Positions 52,480 through 61,891 of a DNA stretch of 64,000 nt are shown one piece after another (position 1 is the first letter of the stretch; every line of letters starts with the position of its first letter). Position numbers and translations under genes: made by a program. The stretch comes from Maridesulfovibrio hydrothermalis AM13 = DSM 14728 (GTDB lineage: Bacteria > Desulfobacterota > Desulfovibrionia > Desulfovibrionales > Desulfovibrionaceae), in the NCBI RefSeq assembly GCF_000331025.1, contig NC_020055.1, forward strand, positions 2,699,370 to 2,763,369. The letters are read 5' to 3'. A model generated the notes under the pieces. The model saw nothing but the letters and a program-made list of their open reading frames with translations, was not told the origin of the DNA and searched no databases.

Positions 52480-55347
52480 ATGGTCCCACAACAAAAAGTT
52501 AGGGCTGGCTCAGCCGTTAAAGGATTCAAATTTGAAAAGCTATCCATTCTTATTTTTCTTCTCGGGGTACTGCTCATGAGTACCGGTTGCAAGATTGAAA
52601 AAATAGATTCCAACCGGAAAGAAGATGTTGCTGCAGTTTTAAATGAAACTGAAGTAATGAAGACACCCTCTTCTGCTCTTTCCCAAACTGGATCAGTATC
52701 CGAGAAAGATGCGGCTCAGTCTATTGCGCAAACAGCGCAGGATGAAGCTAATGCAGAACTAAGCAAAGAGATCTCCGACGCCCTTGCCTCCGGTGAAGGC
52801 CCGCATGTGATCAAGCTCAGCAACGGTATGTCCCTGCTCATTAAAGAAGATAACCGTTTTCCTCTGGTTAACGTTCGCCTCTTTGTCCATGCCGGATCAT
52901 CTTACGAAGATCCTTCTCAGGCAGGCATAAGCCACCTGCTTGAACATATGGTTTTCAAGGGAACAGCAACACGCGCTCCCGGGCAGACAGCCCGTGAAAT
53001 CGAATCAGTCGGCGGTGATATGAACGCCGCTACCAGCTTTGATTACACAGTCTACTATGTGGAAGTTCCAGAAAAGGAATGGAAGCTGGGTATGGATATT
53101 GTCAGCGACATGACTTTTAATGCCAAAATTGACCCTGAAGAGCTGAAGTCTGAACGCGAAGTGGTTCTTTCCGAACTGGAACGGGGTGAAGATAATCCCG
53201 GAAGCAGAATTTTTAAAACTCTGCAATCCATTGTCTGGAAAAACACCAGCTACCAATGGCCTATTATTGGTTACAGGGATACTGTAAAAAATATTTCAGC
53301 AGAAGATATCCACGCATATATCAACCGCCTCTACCAGCCGCAATCAATGCTGCTTAGCGTTGTCGGAAAAATTAATCCTGAAGAAGTTGTAAAAGAAGCG
53401 GAAAGACTTTGCGGGGCAATGAAATCTGACGCTCCGGTTCTGCCGCCGGTTGTTTTTCCCGTTCCGGAAACAGGAAAAGCCACAGTGAAGATAATTCCCG
53501 GTAAATGGAATAAAGTTTATATCGGCGCGGCATTTCCAATTCCCGGACTCAGCTCTGCCAAGATTGCCGGCCTTGAAATGATGTGTGAACTGCTTGGCGG
53601 CGGTGAGACATCGAAACTCTACCGTAAATTCAAGTATGAAAAGAGAATGGTGGACAGCATTTCTGTTTCGTCTCTAACTCTTGAACGCGCGGGTATGCTT
53701 TATATTTTTGCCACTCTTGATGCAGATAAAGTTGATGAGTTCTGGAAAGAGCTTATGATTGAACTTTCTTCCGTTGATTTTAATGATTTCACTGACCGTG
53801 AAATTGAAAGAGTCATTCTCAATCTTGAAGACTCTCTTTTTCTGACCAAAGAAACGCTATCAGGTCTTGCTTCTAAGCTGGGCTATTTTCAGTTCTTTGA
53901 AGGCGGAGAACAAGCGGAGGAAAATTATCTCTATGACCTGCACAATATTACCCGCACACAGCTCCAGAAATTATATGATGAATATTTCGTACCTGAAAAT
54001 ATTGCCAGTTGCATGCTCGTTCCTGAAGGAACAAAAGCCAAAGCCGTTAACTTTGAAAAAGCAGTAGCTGAAAACTGGCCTTCCAAAAAGATAACCGTCG
54101 GCGACAACGCTGCATACGGACCGGGTGAAGCTGCTACCATTGAACTTTCAAACGGCAGTCAGCTGGTTTTTATCCCTGACGAAACTCTGCCGTACACTGC
54201 CATGTCCATGTACTGGGTTGGAGGAGATGCAGATTTATCTACGGATGAGCAAGGCCTTGCAGCTCTCACTTCTCAGAGTCTCACCCGTGGCACGGCATCT
54301 ATGAATGCAACAGAGCTTGAAGATTTTGTATCTGACCGGGCCGCATCTATCGGCGCAACTGCCGGACGTGAAGTTTTTGCTATCAACGCAAAATTTCCCT
54401 CCCGCTTCACAGCTGATATGCTTCCGCTCATAAATGAAATTATCACTGAACCCCGCTTTGCTCCTGAAGAACTTGAGCGGGCCAGAGAAGATCAGATTTC
54501 AGCAATTAAACGTAAAGGAGATCGTCCTTTAAGCTTAGCTTTCAGGAATATTTTTCCCTTTCTTTATAAAAGCGGCAGCTATTCCTTTTTCCATTTAGGT
54601 ATGCCTGAAGGTGTTGAAAAATATACCAAGGAAGACATAAGCGATTATTGGGCCAAGCAGTCATCCCGCCCGTTTGTACTTGCCATCTGCGGTGACTACG
54701 ACCGTAAAGCACTTGAAGACTTTGCAAAACAGCTTGATGGAAAGCTGGTCCTGAAAAACAAACCTCTTGCTATACCTACTTCTGAATGGAGTGACAGCAA
54801 AGATTTAAGTATGGTCCTCCCTGACCGTAATCAGGCTCACTTGATGGTTATTTTCCCAGTACCGGGAATGGAGGACCACGAAGCAACAGCAGGGCTGTCG
54901 CTTTTACGGGCCTCTTTAGCCGGACAAAGCGGACTTCTGTTCCGGGATCTGCGTGACAAGCAGGGGCTTGGTTACACAGTAACAGCTTTCCTATGGCAGG
55001 CCCCTAAAACCGGATTCATGGCATTTTACATCGGAACAAAACCGGAACAGCTTGAACAGGCTATGACCGGATTTGAAAACACTGTAAAAATGCTCAAGAA
55101 ACAAGATCTGCCTGAGGATGAAATAACAAGAGCCAAAAATATCCTTAACGGCGAATACTATCAGGAGCATCAAAGTCTGCTCTCAAGAAGCCGCGAATCA
55201 GCAAGTCTGATGGTTAAAGGATTTGAGCCGGACCTTGATATAAAAATTATTGAGCAGGCCAGTAAAATGGACGCTGCGCAGGTCAGAGAGTTGATAAATA
55301 AGTACCTGAACTGGGAAACTAAATACACTCTGACAGTCCATCCCTAA
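52480..55347 (+). CDS. M16-family zinc metallopeptidase, probable lipoprotein
   Basis: About 955 residues with a hydrophobic segment and a lipobox-like STGC at about residues 33-36, so it is probably anchored in the periplasm. Two M16 halves follow. The first has the inverted zinc motif HLLEH (about 151-155) and a distal glutamate near residue 230, and so should be active; the second (DETLPYTAMSMYWVGGDADL; QGLGYTVTAFLWQ) lacks it, as usual. It degrades peptides or processes proteins. The ATG at 52480 has GGGAG ten bases upstream and gives a plausible signal. Confidence 0.9.
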   Translation: MVPQQKVRAGSAVKGFKFEKLSILIFLLGVLLMSTGCKIEKIDSNRKEDVAAVLNETEVMKTPSSALSQTGSVSEKDAAQSIAQTAQDEANAELSKEISDALASGEGPHVIKLSNGMSLLIKEDNRFPLVNVRLFVHAGSSYEDPSQAGISHLLEHMVFKGTATRAPGQTAREIESVGGDMNAATSFDYTVYYVEVPEKEWKLGMDIVSDMTFNAKIDPEELKSEREVVLSELERGEDNPGSRIFKTLQSIVWKNTSYQWPIIGYRDTVKNISAEDIHAYINRLYQPQSMLLSVVGKINPEEVVKEAERLCGAMKSDAPVLPPVVFPVPETGKATVKIIPGKWNKVYIGAAFPIPGLSSAKIAGLEMMCELLGGGETSKLYRKFKYEKRMVDSISVSSLTLERAGMLYIFATLDADKVDEFWKELMIELSSVDFNDFTDREIERVILNLEDSLFLTKETLSGLASKLGYFQFFEGGEQAEENYLYDLHNITRTQLQKLYDEYFVPENIASCMLVPEGTKAKAVNFEKAVAENWPSKKITVGDNAAYGPGEAATIELSNGSQLVFIPDETLPYTAMSMYWVGGDADLSTDEQGLAALTSQSLTRGTASMNATELEDFVSDRAASIGATAGREVFAINAKFPSRFTADMLPLINEIITEPRFAPEELERAREDQISAIKRKGDRPLSLAFRNIFPFLYKSGSYSFFHLGMPEGVEKYTKEDISDYWAKQSSRPFVLAICGDYDRKALEDFAKQLDGKLVLKNKPLAIPTSEWSDSKDLSMVLPDRNQAHLMVIFPVPGMEDHEATAGLSLLRASLAGQSGLLFRDLRDKQGLGYTVTAFLWQAPKTGFMAFYIGTKPEQLEQAMTGFENTVKMLKKQDLPEDEITRAKNILNGEYYQEHQSLLSRSRESASLMVKGFEPDLDIKIIEQASKMDAAQVRELINKYLNWETKYTLTVHP

Positions 55348-55369
55348 AAGCGCGTAACCCGCAAAATTA

Positions 55370-55407
55370 AACGCCGCTTGCTGAGCCATCAGCAAGCGGC
55401 GTTTTTC
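55370..55407 (+). terminator. Terminator of the M16 peptidase gene
   Basis: AACGCCGCTTGCTGA and TCAGCAAGCGGCGTT, 15-bp perfect arms with a four-base loop and a following TTTC TTTT run. Confidence 0.93.
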
Positions 55408-55428
55408 TTTTGAAGAAAGTAACCCTGT

Positions 55429-56535
55429 TTAACCTTTCATTATCTCAGCGACCAGATTAGCGCAGTCTGTTAACGAACTGACTTCTATGTATTCATCAAC
55501 CGTATGCACTTTAGTCATGCCGATACCTAACGTCAGAACGCTGTATCCTTTACCATATAGAATATTTGCATCACTGCCGCCGCCCGTGGGTATGCGACTG
55601 GAAGTTATTCCGATATTTTTACAGCAATTTTCAACTTTGTGCAGAATCGGGCTGCTTTCATCTACTTTAAGTACAGGATATGAAATTTCATATTCAAATT
55701 TGTATTCACCGCCAACTTTTTCCACCGCATCAGCGCAACATTTTTCCATATGCTTCAACTGACTGTTCAGGGATTCTTCATTCGTAGAACGAGCTTCCGC
55801 CGTAAGTGTCGCCCTGTCTGTTACGATGTTAGTTACTGATCCACCCTCGATACGGCCAAGGTTGGCGGTCGTGCATTCATCAATGCGCAGGAGATTCATA
55901 TTAGATACAGCTTCGGCAGCAATCTGAATTGCGCTGACCCCATCCTCAGGAGCAATTCCGGCATGAGCAGATTTTCCAGCAAAAGTCATATTGATCCCGG
56001 CCTTTGCCGGCGCAGCAACAACAAGAGTTCCCACTTTTCCACCTGAATCAAGCACAACAACATTCTTGGCAGGCAAAAGAGCTGTATCCATGTTTTTCGC
56101 ACCGTGCATGCCGCTCTCTTCACAGATTGAAAACATAAAAAATATTTCAGGATGTGGTATAGATTCTTCTTTTAAATGGGTCAGAGCTTCGATAATCATA
56201 GCAATACCGGCTTTGTCATCACTTCCAAGCACCGTTTCACCCGCGCTGCGCACAATACCGTTCTCAACGACAGGCACAACACCGATACACGGCTGTACGC
56301 AATCCATGTGAGCAGAAAAGGCAATTGGATCACCTTCACAGGTTGCAGGAATGCGGACAAAAACATTTCCAGTGTTACCGCCACATGCGTCTCCAGCTTT
56401 ATCGACTTTAACTTCGTACCCTTTTTCTTCCATCAATTTTATCAAAAAAGCAGCTACATCCTTTTCTTTCAAAGACGGGCTGTCAATTTTAACTAAATCT
56501 AAAAATAAGTTCAAAAGGCGTTCTTTATTTATCAT
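55429..56535 (-). CDS. M20-family metallopeptidase, PepT-like
   Basis: A 368-residue di-zinc peptidase: AFSAHMDCVQP, VLGSDDKAGIAMI, ICEESGMHGAKNMD and KVHTVDEYIEV supply the metal and catalytic residues; the lid domain carries AGKSAHAGIAPEDGVSA. It is most like the tripeptide aminopeptidase/PepT branch. It acts in the cytoplasm on short peptides. Confidence 0.9.
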   Translation of the reverse strand: MINKERLLNLFLDLVKIDSPSLKEKDVAAFLIKLMEEKGYEVKVDKAGDACGGNTGNVFVRIPATCEGDPIAFSAHMDCVQPCIGVVPVVENGIVRSAGETVLGSDDKAGIAMIIEALTHLKEESIPHPEIFFMFSICEESGMHGAKNMDTALLPAKNVVVLDSGGKVGTLVVAAPAKAGINMTFAGKSAHAGIAPEDGVSAIQIAAEAVSNMNLLRIDECTTANLGRIEGGSVTNIVTDRATLTAEARSTNEESLNSQLKHMEKCCADAVEKVGGEYKFEYEISYPVLKVDESSPILHKVENCCKNIGITSSRIPTGGGSDANILYGKGYSVLTLGIGMTKVHTVDEYIEVSSLTDCANLVAEIMKG

Positions 56536-56849
56536 TTTATCTCCAGAAATTATGTAAATTTAACTTTTCAAGAAATTATCATCGAATTTTATGAATGAAC
56601 AGAGAAAAAAATTATGTAAAATTAATTTACACAAACAATTGCATCTTCCGGGGTCTATTAATTCTTTTACTGTTGTCCAAACAATGCCTATTTATATTCA
56701 GTTTGCCATAATTGATATTTCAATTCTCTGAATTTAAAGGATTTGATGAACCATTCACTCAATTCACAATTAATACTTGCTGTAATAGATATAATGTTTT
56801 AATGTTGCTTTAATCAATATTAGGTTTTTCAGATTCTGGGGAGGATTAA
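56536..56849. other. Divergent gap, nothing recognised
   Basis: About 310 strongly AT-rich bases between the divergent PepT-like and lectin-like genes. An 18-codon ATG frame near 56746 with AGGA is too short to support. Confidence 0.5.
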
Positions 56850-57416
56850 ATGAAAAAACTATTAGCACTTAGCATCTCAGCAATACTTTTGATATTATCA
56901 GCCATCCCGGCAATTGCTTCAACTTTCACTTTTGGCAATTCAGAGTACATTCTTGTTCAGACAAGTGGTATCTCATGGGATGAAGCTAGAATTGCTGCTG
57001 AAGCTGCCGGTGGTCATCTGGCAACTATCACTTCTATTGAAGAAAACAACTTCTTCAAAAGCAACGTGTTTAAAGACGCAAATAAAGCTTATTGGCTTGG
57101 CGCGTACCAGACCGGTGATGAGGACAGACAAAATCCTACTGCTAACTGGCAGTGGATAACTGGCGAGGAATGGACCTATACCGACTGGTCAAGCGTAGAG
57201 CCTAACAATGCCGGAATGGATGAAGCTCACCTCAGTGCGGACTCAAGATACCAATTCAGTTGGAACGATGAAGACAGTGCGGTGCAGCGAATGATTAACG
57301 GCTACGTGGTAGAAAAGCAGCTTCCCCCCACTCCGACCCCGATTCCCGGAACAATCTGGCTGCTGGGTGTAAGTCTTATCACTGTATCTGGACTCAGGCA
57401 CAGATTTAATAAATAA
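56850..57416 (+). CDS. Secreted C-type-lectin-like protein with PEP-CTERM-type sorting tail
   Basis: A 188-residue protein with a signal peptide (ending AIAS), a C-type lectin fold and a membrane-anchoring tail. The lectin part shows SWDEARIAAEAAGGHLATI, YWLGAYQTG, EPNNAG (the EPN sugar/Ca2+ motif) and WNDED (the WND site), but contains no cysteine, so it lacks the usual disulfides. The tail PTPIPGTIWLLGVSLITV-SGLRHRF is the PIPG-hydrophobic-basic signal processed by exosortase-type enzymes. It should sit outside the inner membrane and bind a glycan with Ca2+. GAGG lies eight bases before the ATG. Confidence 0.82.
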   Translation: MKKLLALSISAILLILSAIPAIASTFTFGNSEYILVQTSGISWDEARIAAEAAGGHLATITSIEENNFFKSNVFKDANKAYWLGAYQTGDEDRQNPTANWQWITGEEWTYTDWSSVEPNNAGMDEAHLSADSRYQFSWNDEDSAVQRMINGYVVEKQLPPTPTPIPGTIWLLGVSLITVSGLRHRFNK

Positions 57417-57431
57417 AAATAACTAAATACT

Positions 57432-57475
57432 AATAAAAAACCGGATTCCTGCAAAGGTTTCCGGTTTTTTTATTA
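57432..57475. terminator. Bidirectional terminator between the lectin gene and hypC
   Basis: AATAAAAAACCGGA and TCCGGTTTTTTTATT, with an inner CCT/AGG stem. Convergent genes lie on both sides. Confidence 0.9.
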
Positions 57476-57496
57476 GAAAAAATATTAATCAGTTAA

Positions 57497-57754
57497 TTAA
57501 AAATTACACTGCTCCGGAGCAAGGCCGTCGGTAATTTCAATCATATCTCTTAAGATCTTAAGGGTTTCTTCCGCTTCTTTAGGATCAAGCTTGCGTAATG
57601 CAAATCCGGCGTGAACTATCAGGTAGTCACCGACTTCCACCTCACCATCCATAAGCATGAGTGAAGCATCAAGGAATGTCTCCCCTTCACCGACACGGCA
57701 GCGGGCAACTTGATCTTTAATGGATTCGATTTCAACAGGAATAGCTAAACACAT
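57497..57754 (-). CDS. hypC: Hydrogenase assembly chaperone HypC/HupF
   Basis: An 85-residue protein beginning MCLAIPVEIE with the essential Cys2, then GDYLIVHAGFALRKLDPKEA. It passes the Fe(CN)2CO group to the hydrogenase large subunit. It follows the maturation protease after 31 bases and belongs with hynBA. Confidence 0.95.
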   Translation of the reverse strand: MCLAIPVEIESIKDQVARCRVGEGETFLDASLMLMDGEVEVGDYLIVHAGFALRKLDPKEAEETLKILRDMIEITDGLAPEQCNF

Positions 57755-57785
57755 GAAAAAAACCCCTTATTAACGGTTTATCTAA

Positions 57786-58277
57786 TTAAGACAATTTCTC
57801 AAAACTACCACCTGCAGCGGTAACTTCTTCAAGCACTTTTTCCATCATGAAAGGAAGACGCGCCTGTGTTACATCAGATACATCGTCATGCATTGTTTGA
57901 TAATCTTTAGGTTCAACCCCGATGACAACACATTCAGGACGACGATCGCAAAGATCACACAAGACCATTGTATCAAGTAGATCTGTCTGATGCATAGAAT
58001 CTTTAAAAGCAAGACTCCTACGCAAATCCTCTCCTGTCAAGCGGTAAACCGACCCCGGCTCGTCATTACCAAGCACTGCATCCACCACAATCAGGATGTC
58101 GCATTCCATCATAGGCCCCATAAGCTTGGTTCCCAGTGTTCCACCATCCATCAATTCAACATTAGACGAAAAAGAATACTCTTTCTCAAGCTCCATAACA
58201 ACTTTAACTCCGATACCCTCATCCGTAAAAAGGATGTTCCCGACCCCAAGTACCAAAATCTTTTTTTCGTCTGTCAT
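57786..58277 (-). CDS. hynD: [NiFe] hydrogenase maturation protease (HyaD/HybD type)
   Basis: A 163-residue protease that cuts the C-terminal peptide of the large subunit after nickel insertion. VLGVGNILFTDEGIGVKV contains the nickel-binding Glu, ILIVVDAVLGN the Asp, and SMHQTDLLDTM the His. It lies 371 bases from hynA on the same strand, with a terminator in between, so it may have its own promoter. Confidence 0.92.
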   Translation of the reverse strand: MTDEKKILVLGVGNILFTDEGIGVKVVMELEKEYSFSSNVELMDGGTLGTKLMGPMMECDILIVVDAVLGNDEPGSVYRLTGEDLRRSLAFKDSMHQTDLLDTMVLCDLCDRRPECVVIGVEPKDYQTMHDDVSDVTQARLPFMMEKVLEEVTAAGGSFEKLS

Positions 58278-58310
58278 TAAAGATGCCTCCGGCGGCTCTC
58301 CAGAAGCCGG

Positions 58311-58368
58311 ATAAAGAAAACTTTTTGCAAAAAGTTATACATCTCCGAACTCCCCTTTCAAAAACTTA
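58311..58368. repeat. Dispersed hairpin repeat, copy 3
   Basis: AACTTTTTGCAAAAAGTT hairpin followed by ATCTCCGAACTCCCC and an AAAAACTT tail; the same plan as the elements at 39611 and 46391. Confidence 0.5.
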
Positions 58369-58596
58369 AATTATGCTGTCGCTCTGCAACAATAAGATTC
58401 GCATATGCAACAGAATCACCTCATAACCACCCAAAATATTTATAATCTAAAAAAAAATGTATAAATAAAGTTAAAATAGAAATTCTAATTCATCAAGTGG
58501 GAAAATAAAATATCACAGGTAAAAATAAAGAATTCAGCAACTCTCTGATACGGTCCAGAAATATTAAAATCCCAAAGAAGCCGCCAAACACAAAAA

Positions 58597-58625
58597 ACGG
58601 GAACCCGGCGAGGCCGGATTCCCGT
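58597..58625 (-). terminator. Terminator of hynBA
   Basis: On the minus strand ACGGGAA and TTCCCGT with inner CCGGC/GCCGG arms, followed by TTTTTTGTG; 24 bases after the hynA stop. Confidence 0.9.
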
Positions 58626-58648
58626 CGATAAGTCGTTAATTCAATGTC

Positions 58649-60358
58649 TTACAAGATTTTGAATTTGTGAACTTCGTTAGTATGTGCATCAATAACATGT
58701 ACACCACATGCGATACAAGGATCGTATGAATGGACTGTTCGCAGAATTTCAACAGGACGTTTAGGATCGGCGATTGGAGTTCCCATGAGAGCCTCCTCGA
58801 CCGCAGACATCTTGTTCTGATTACAACGAGGTCCGAGATTCCATGTTGAAGGCACAACAAGCTGGAAGTTCTCGATTTTGCCACCTTTAATTTTAATCCA
58901 GTGGGACAGAGCACCACGAGGTGCGCCAACGAATCCAACACCTTCTGCTTCATCCGGCATTTCAATATCAACTGCCAGATCGGTATTACCGGAAGCAATG
59001 TTGTCTTCAAGGTTATTAACCCAGTCAGCCATCTTATTACCTACAACCAATGTTTCAATACCACGTGCTGCGGTACGACCCAGAGTTGAGAAAAGAGCTT
59101 CTGGTCCGACACCGAGAGTATCGAGAACATGGTTGACTACAGGTACGAAGTCTTTGTGTCCTTTTGCATAAGCAGTAAGAACGTGAGCAAGAGGACCAAC
59201 TTCCATAGACTCACCTTTATAGCGGGGAGCTTTCATCCATGAGTAGCGGTCTCTGTCTTCATAGGTAGTATACTGGGGATCGGTTTCACCTTCATACGGA
59301 TGCAGGGAAGATTCGCCTTTATACCAGCTGTGTTTAATATCTTCTTTAATGGCATCGGGGTTGAAATCCATCACATTACCGAGATCTCTGTTCATGATTA
59401 CACCCTGCGGGATGTAACGGCTGTTGATATCGGTTTCTTTTTCAGGGAATTCGCCGAAGCTGAGGAAGTTCTTTGTTCCACCTATTCCGGCCCAGTCTTT
59501 ATAGTACGAGGCAACCATAAGCAGATCAGGAATGTAACAGTCAGCAACGAAAGCAAGAGTTTCGTTATAGAGATCTTTGAATTCCTGAATGCGTTCTTTT
59601 GACAGTGATTCGTAACAAGTTACGCCGCCAACGATGGTAAACTGGGTATGTGGGTTTTTAGCACCGAAGACAGCCATTGCACGAGCGGCTTTAACCTGAA
59701 GATGAAGTCCTTCAAGATAGTGAGCTGTGGCAATAAGGTTTTCTTCAGGCTTCAAATAATATGCATCATGTCCACCGAGGAAGTATGCATTGGTAAAAAT
59801 ACCAAGCTGACCGGATTCAACAAAAGCTTTAAGTTTAACCTGAACAGCTTTAAGGTCTTCAGCTTTGGTCACGCGGTTTGACTGACCGTTGGCAATAGCA
59901 GCAGCTTTAACAGGATCAGCCTGAAGCGCGCTTACTACGTCAACCCAGTCAAGGGCATGCAGATGATAGAAGTGAACAATATGATCATGCAGATACTGAG
60001 ACGCCATCACCAGATTACGGATAATGCGTGCATTATCAGGAAGCTCTTTATCAGCACCGACAGCATTATCTACTGCACGGGTTGAGGCAAGAGCGTGAAC
60101 ATATGTACAAACACCGCATGAACGCTGAGTAAAATGCTGAGCATCCCTTGGATCACGTCCCTTAAGGATGATTTCAAGACCGCGGAAAAGCTGAGCACTG
60201 CTCCAGACATTACTTACTTTGCCGTTTTCCACTTCCACTTCGATTTTGAGGTGCCCCTCAATTCTGGTGAGCGGATCGACAATCACCGGACCGGTGTAAT
60301 TTTTATCAAAAGGGGTCGCCGCTACGGCGGGGCCCGATTTAGCCTTGCAACCAGACAT
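58649..60358 (-). CDS. hynA: Periplasmic [NiFe] hydrogenase large subunit
   Basis: 569 residues; oxidises H2 at a NiFe(CN)2CO centre. The start MSGCKAKSG resembles the Desulfovibrio HynA start, and RIEGHLKIEVEVENGKV, RSCGVCTYVHALAS and the C-terminal SYDPCIACGVHVID are the family motifs. The proximal nickel ligand is Cys (DPC), so this is [NiFe] and not [NiFeSe]. Cleavage after the His should remove a 15-residue tail. The ATG at 60358 has GGAGG seven bases upstream. It is exported with the Tat-signal small subunit, 59 bases upstream. Confidence 0.97.
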   Translation of the reverse strand: MSGCKAKSGPAVAATPFDKNYTGPVIVDPLTRIEGHLKIEVEVENGKVSNVWSSAQLFRGLEIILKGRDPRDAQHFTQRSCGVCTYVHALASTRAVDNAVGADKELPDNARIIRNLVMASQYLHDHIVHFYHLHALDWVDVVSALQADPVKAAAIANGQSNRVTKAEDLKAVQVKLKAFVESGQLGIFTNAYFLGGHDAYYLKPEENLIATAHYLEGLHLQVKAARAMAVFGAKNPHTQFTIVGGVTCYESLSKERIQEFKDLYNETLAFVADCYIPDLLMVASYYKDWAGIGGTKNFLSFGEFPEKETDINSRYIPQGVIMNRDLGNVMDFNPDAIKEDIKHSWYKGESSLHPYEGETDPQYTTYEDRDRYSWMKAPRYKGESMEVGPLAHVLTAYAKGHKDFVPVVNHVLDTLGVGPEALFSTLGRTAARGIETLVVGNKMADWVNNLEDNIASGNTDLAVDIEMPDEAEGVGFVGAPRGALSHWIKIKGGKIENFQLVVPSTWNLGPRCNQNKMSAVEEALMGTPIADPKRPVEILRTVHSYDPCIACGVHVIDAHTNEVHKFKIL

Positions 60359-60417
60359 AAACAATCCTCCAAAAAAATAGAAAGTTAGATTAGTAAACTT
60401 CTATGTACGTGATAGCA

Positions 60418-61365
60418 CTAGCTCTGTTCGTAGAACGGGCTCATTTCATCCCAGAAGTCCGGCTCACTGCAACCTATGCAGGGATGGCCGGCTTCAACAG
60501 GCCAGTTGGTCTGATTAAACTTGACTTTTGGACAGTTGTTGTAGGTGTCCGGTCCTTTACAGCCAAGCTCGTAAAGGCAATAGCCTTTTTTAGCTTCTTC
60601 AGAAGCAAAGGAAGGTGCAAATTCGTCAGCTTCAAAATGCTTGAGTCTTGGACAATTGTCGTGAACAGATTCGCCGTAGAAAAGAACTGGACGCCCTTCG
60701 TTGTCGAGTTCAGGAAGCCCCTTGGTCAAATAGTGGACAACGGTTCCGACAAAGTTAAACGGGTTGGTCGGACAACCTGGCAAGTTAACAGTAGTCACTC
60801 CGCCGAGAGCTTTGGAAACCCCCATAGCATGTGACGGATTTGGTGCGGCAGCCTGAACGCCACCGTAGGAAGCACATGTTCCGATGCAAATAGTAGCTTT
60901 TGCCTTGGGAACAATTTCCTTACAAATTTCAAGCATCGATCTACCAGCAACTTTACCCCAGGCACCATCTTCAATGGTTGGCACTCCACCTTCAACAACA
61001 CAGATAAAACCTTCAGGAGAATTAACTGCTTCATGCAGAGCCTCTTCCGCAGCATGGCCGGCTGCTGCCATGAGGGTTTCATGGTAGTCGAGAGAAATAG
61101 TGTCGAGAATCAGAGCGTCAATGTACGGAGAGACCGTACGGAGAACAGCTTCTGAACAGCCTGTACATTCGGCTGCGTGCAAATAAACAACAGAAGGACG
61201 CTTTTTCTGGGTGAGAGCTTCCGCTACAGTTGGCGCAAAAGCTGGTCCCATCCCCATAACAGCGGCAGTCGTTGCGCAGAACTTCATGAAGTCACGGCGG
61301 GATACGCCATTCTGCTCAAGGCGTTTTTCCGCTCCATCCTTTCCGAGCCCCACAGAGAATTTCAT
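60418..61365 (-). CDS. hynB: Periplasmic [NiFe] hydrogenase small subunit
   Basis: About 315 residues. A Tat signal ([16 protein letters not shown]) leads a three-cluster Fe-S subunit: [25 protein letters not shown] and the C-terminal group [30 protein letters not shown]. It carries electrons from the active site to cytochrome c3. The ATG at 61365 has GGAGG; the longer frame from 61377 has no such site. Confidence 0.97.
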   Translation of the reverse strand: MKFSVGLGKDGAEKRLEQNGVSRRDFMKFCATTAAVMGMGPAFAPTVAEALTQKKRPSVVYLHAAECTGCSEAVLRTVSPYIDALILDTISLDYHETLMAAAGHAAEEALHEAVNSPEGFICVVEGGVPTIEDGAWGKVAGRSMLEICKEIVPKAKATICIGTCASYGGVQAAAPNPSHAMGVSKALGGVTTVNLPGCPTNPFNFVGTVVHYLTKGLPELDNEGRPVLFYGESVHDNCPRLKHFEADEFAPSFASEEAKKGYCLYELGCKGPDTYNNCPKVKFNQTNWPVEAGHPCIGCSEPDFWDEMSPFYEQS

Positions 61366-61891
61366 AAAAACCTCCATCCTCTAATTAAAGATCAGTGGGC
61401 CTTACCCCTCTGAAACCGCGGTTTTCGATCCGAACCCGGAAACATATCCGAGCACCAAAACTGCGGCATATACAAATTTTATTTACAGTAGCTCTTACAG
61501 TTCAAATGCATTTTTACTTTCAATACTATTTGTCATGCAGTCGCTAATGCATTGAAAAATCTAATTACACTTAAACCATTTTACTATGACAGCGTCAACC
61601 CAAAATGCGAAATTATTGAATTAGATGACTATTTCACCCTTTTATTGAAAAAAACAGCACATAATTACACTTTTTCGCAATTGTTATCCTCTGCAAGTGC
61701 ATCAATAAGAAAACAATACTTTCTATCAACAAATAACATATGCCTAGAATAACATATATGCATTTCTAACTTTTTCTGAAATAATAACACCCTAAAAAAA
61801 TAAAAAAACGCAGCCCGAAAAATCGGACTGCGCTCAAAATAATTGTTTATAAATCAAGTACTAAAGCAGTAACATTTTAGTTTAGACTTGC
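61366..61891. other. Upstream region of hynBA and downstream region of tmk
   Basis: About 525 bases. A near-perfect palindrome GAAACCGCGGTTTTC (61412-61426) lies in the expected hynB leader, 47 bases from the start. A 66-codon frame (61552-61752) on the plus strand has no ribosome site and a compositional bias of AT-rich DNA, so it is not called. Confidence 0.5.
61809..61832 (-). terminator. Terminator of the YhaM-tmk pair
   Basis: On the minus strand CGCAG-CCGA and TCGG-CTGCG (with one mismatch pair) followed by TTTTTTTA; 60 bases after the tmk stop. Confidence 0.88.

Larger units (their letters stand above)
58278..58648. other. Gap between hynA and the maturation genes
   Basis: About 370 bases. 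It holds the hynA terminator (58597-58625) and a copy of the dispersed hairpin repeat (58311-58368) close to the maturation gene. No coding frame is seen. Confidence 0.5.

Noticed and set aside
58649-60358. A selenocysteine [NiFeSe] hydrogenase.
   Set aside because: The C-terminal motif is DPCIACGVH with an ordinary TGC cysteine codon and no in-frame TGA, so it is [NiFe].
61552-61752. A 66-codon plus-strand frame upstream of hynB.
   Set aside because: AT-rich, starts at a rare codon with no ribosome site, and no similarity is recognisable.
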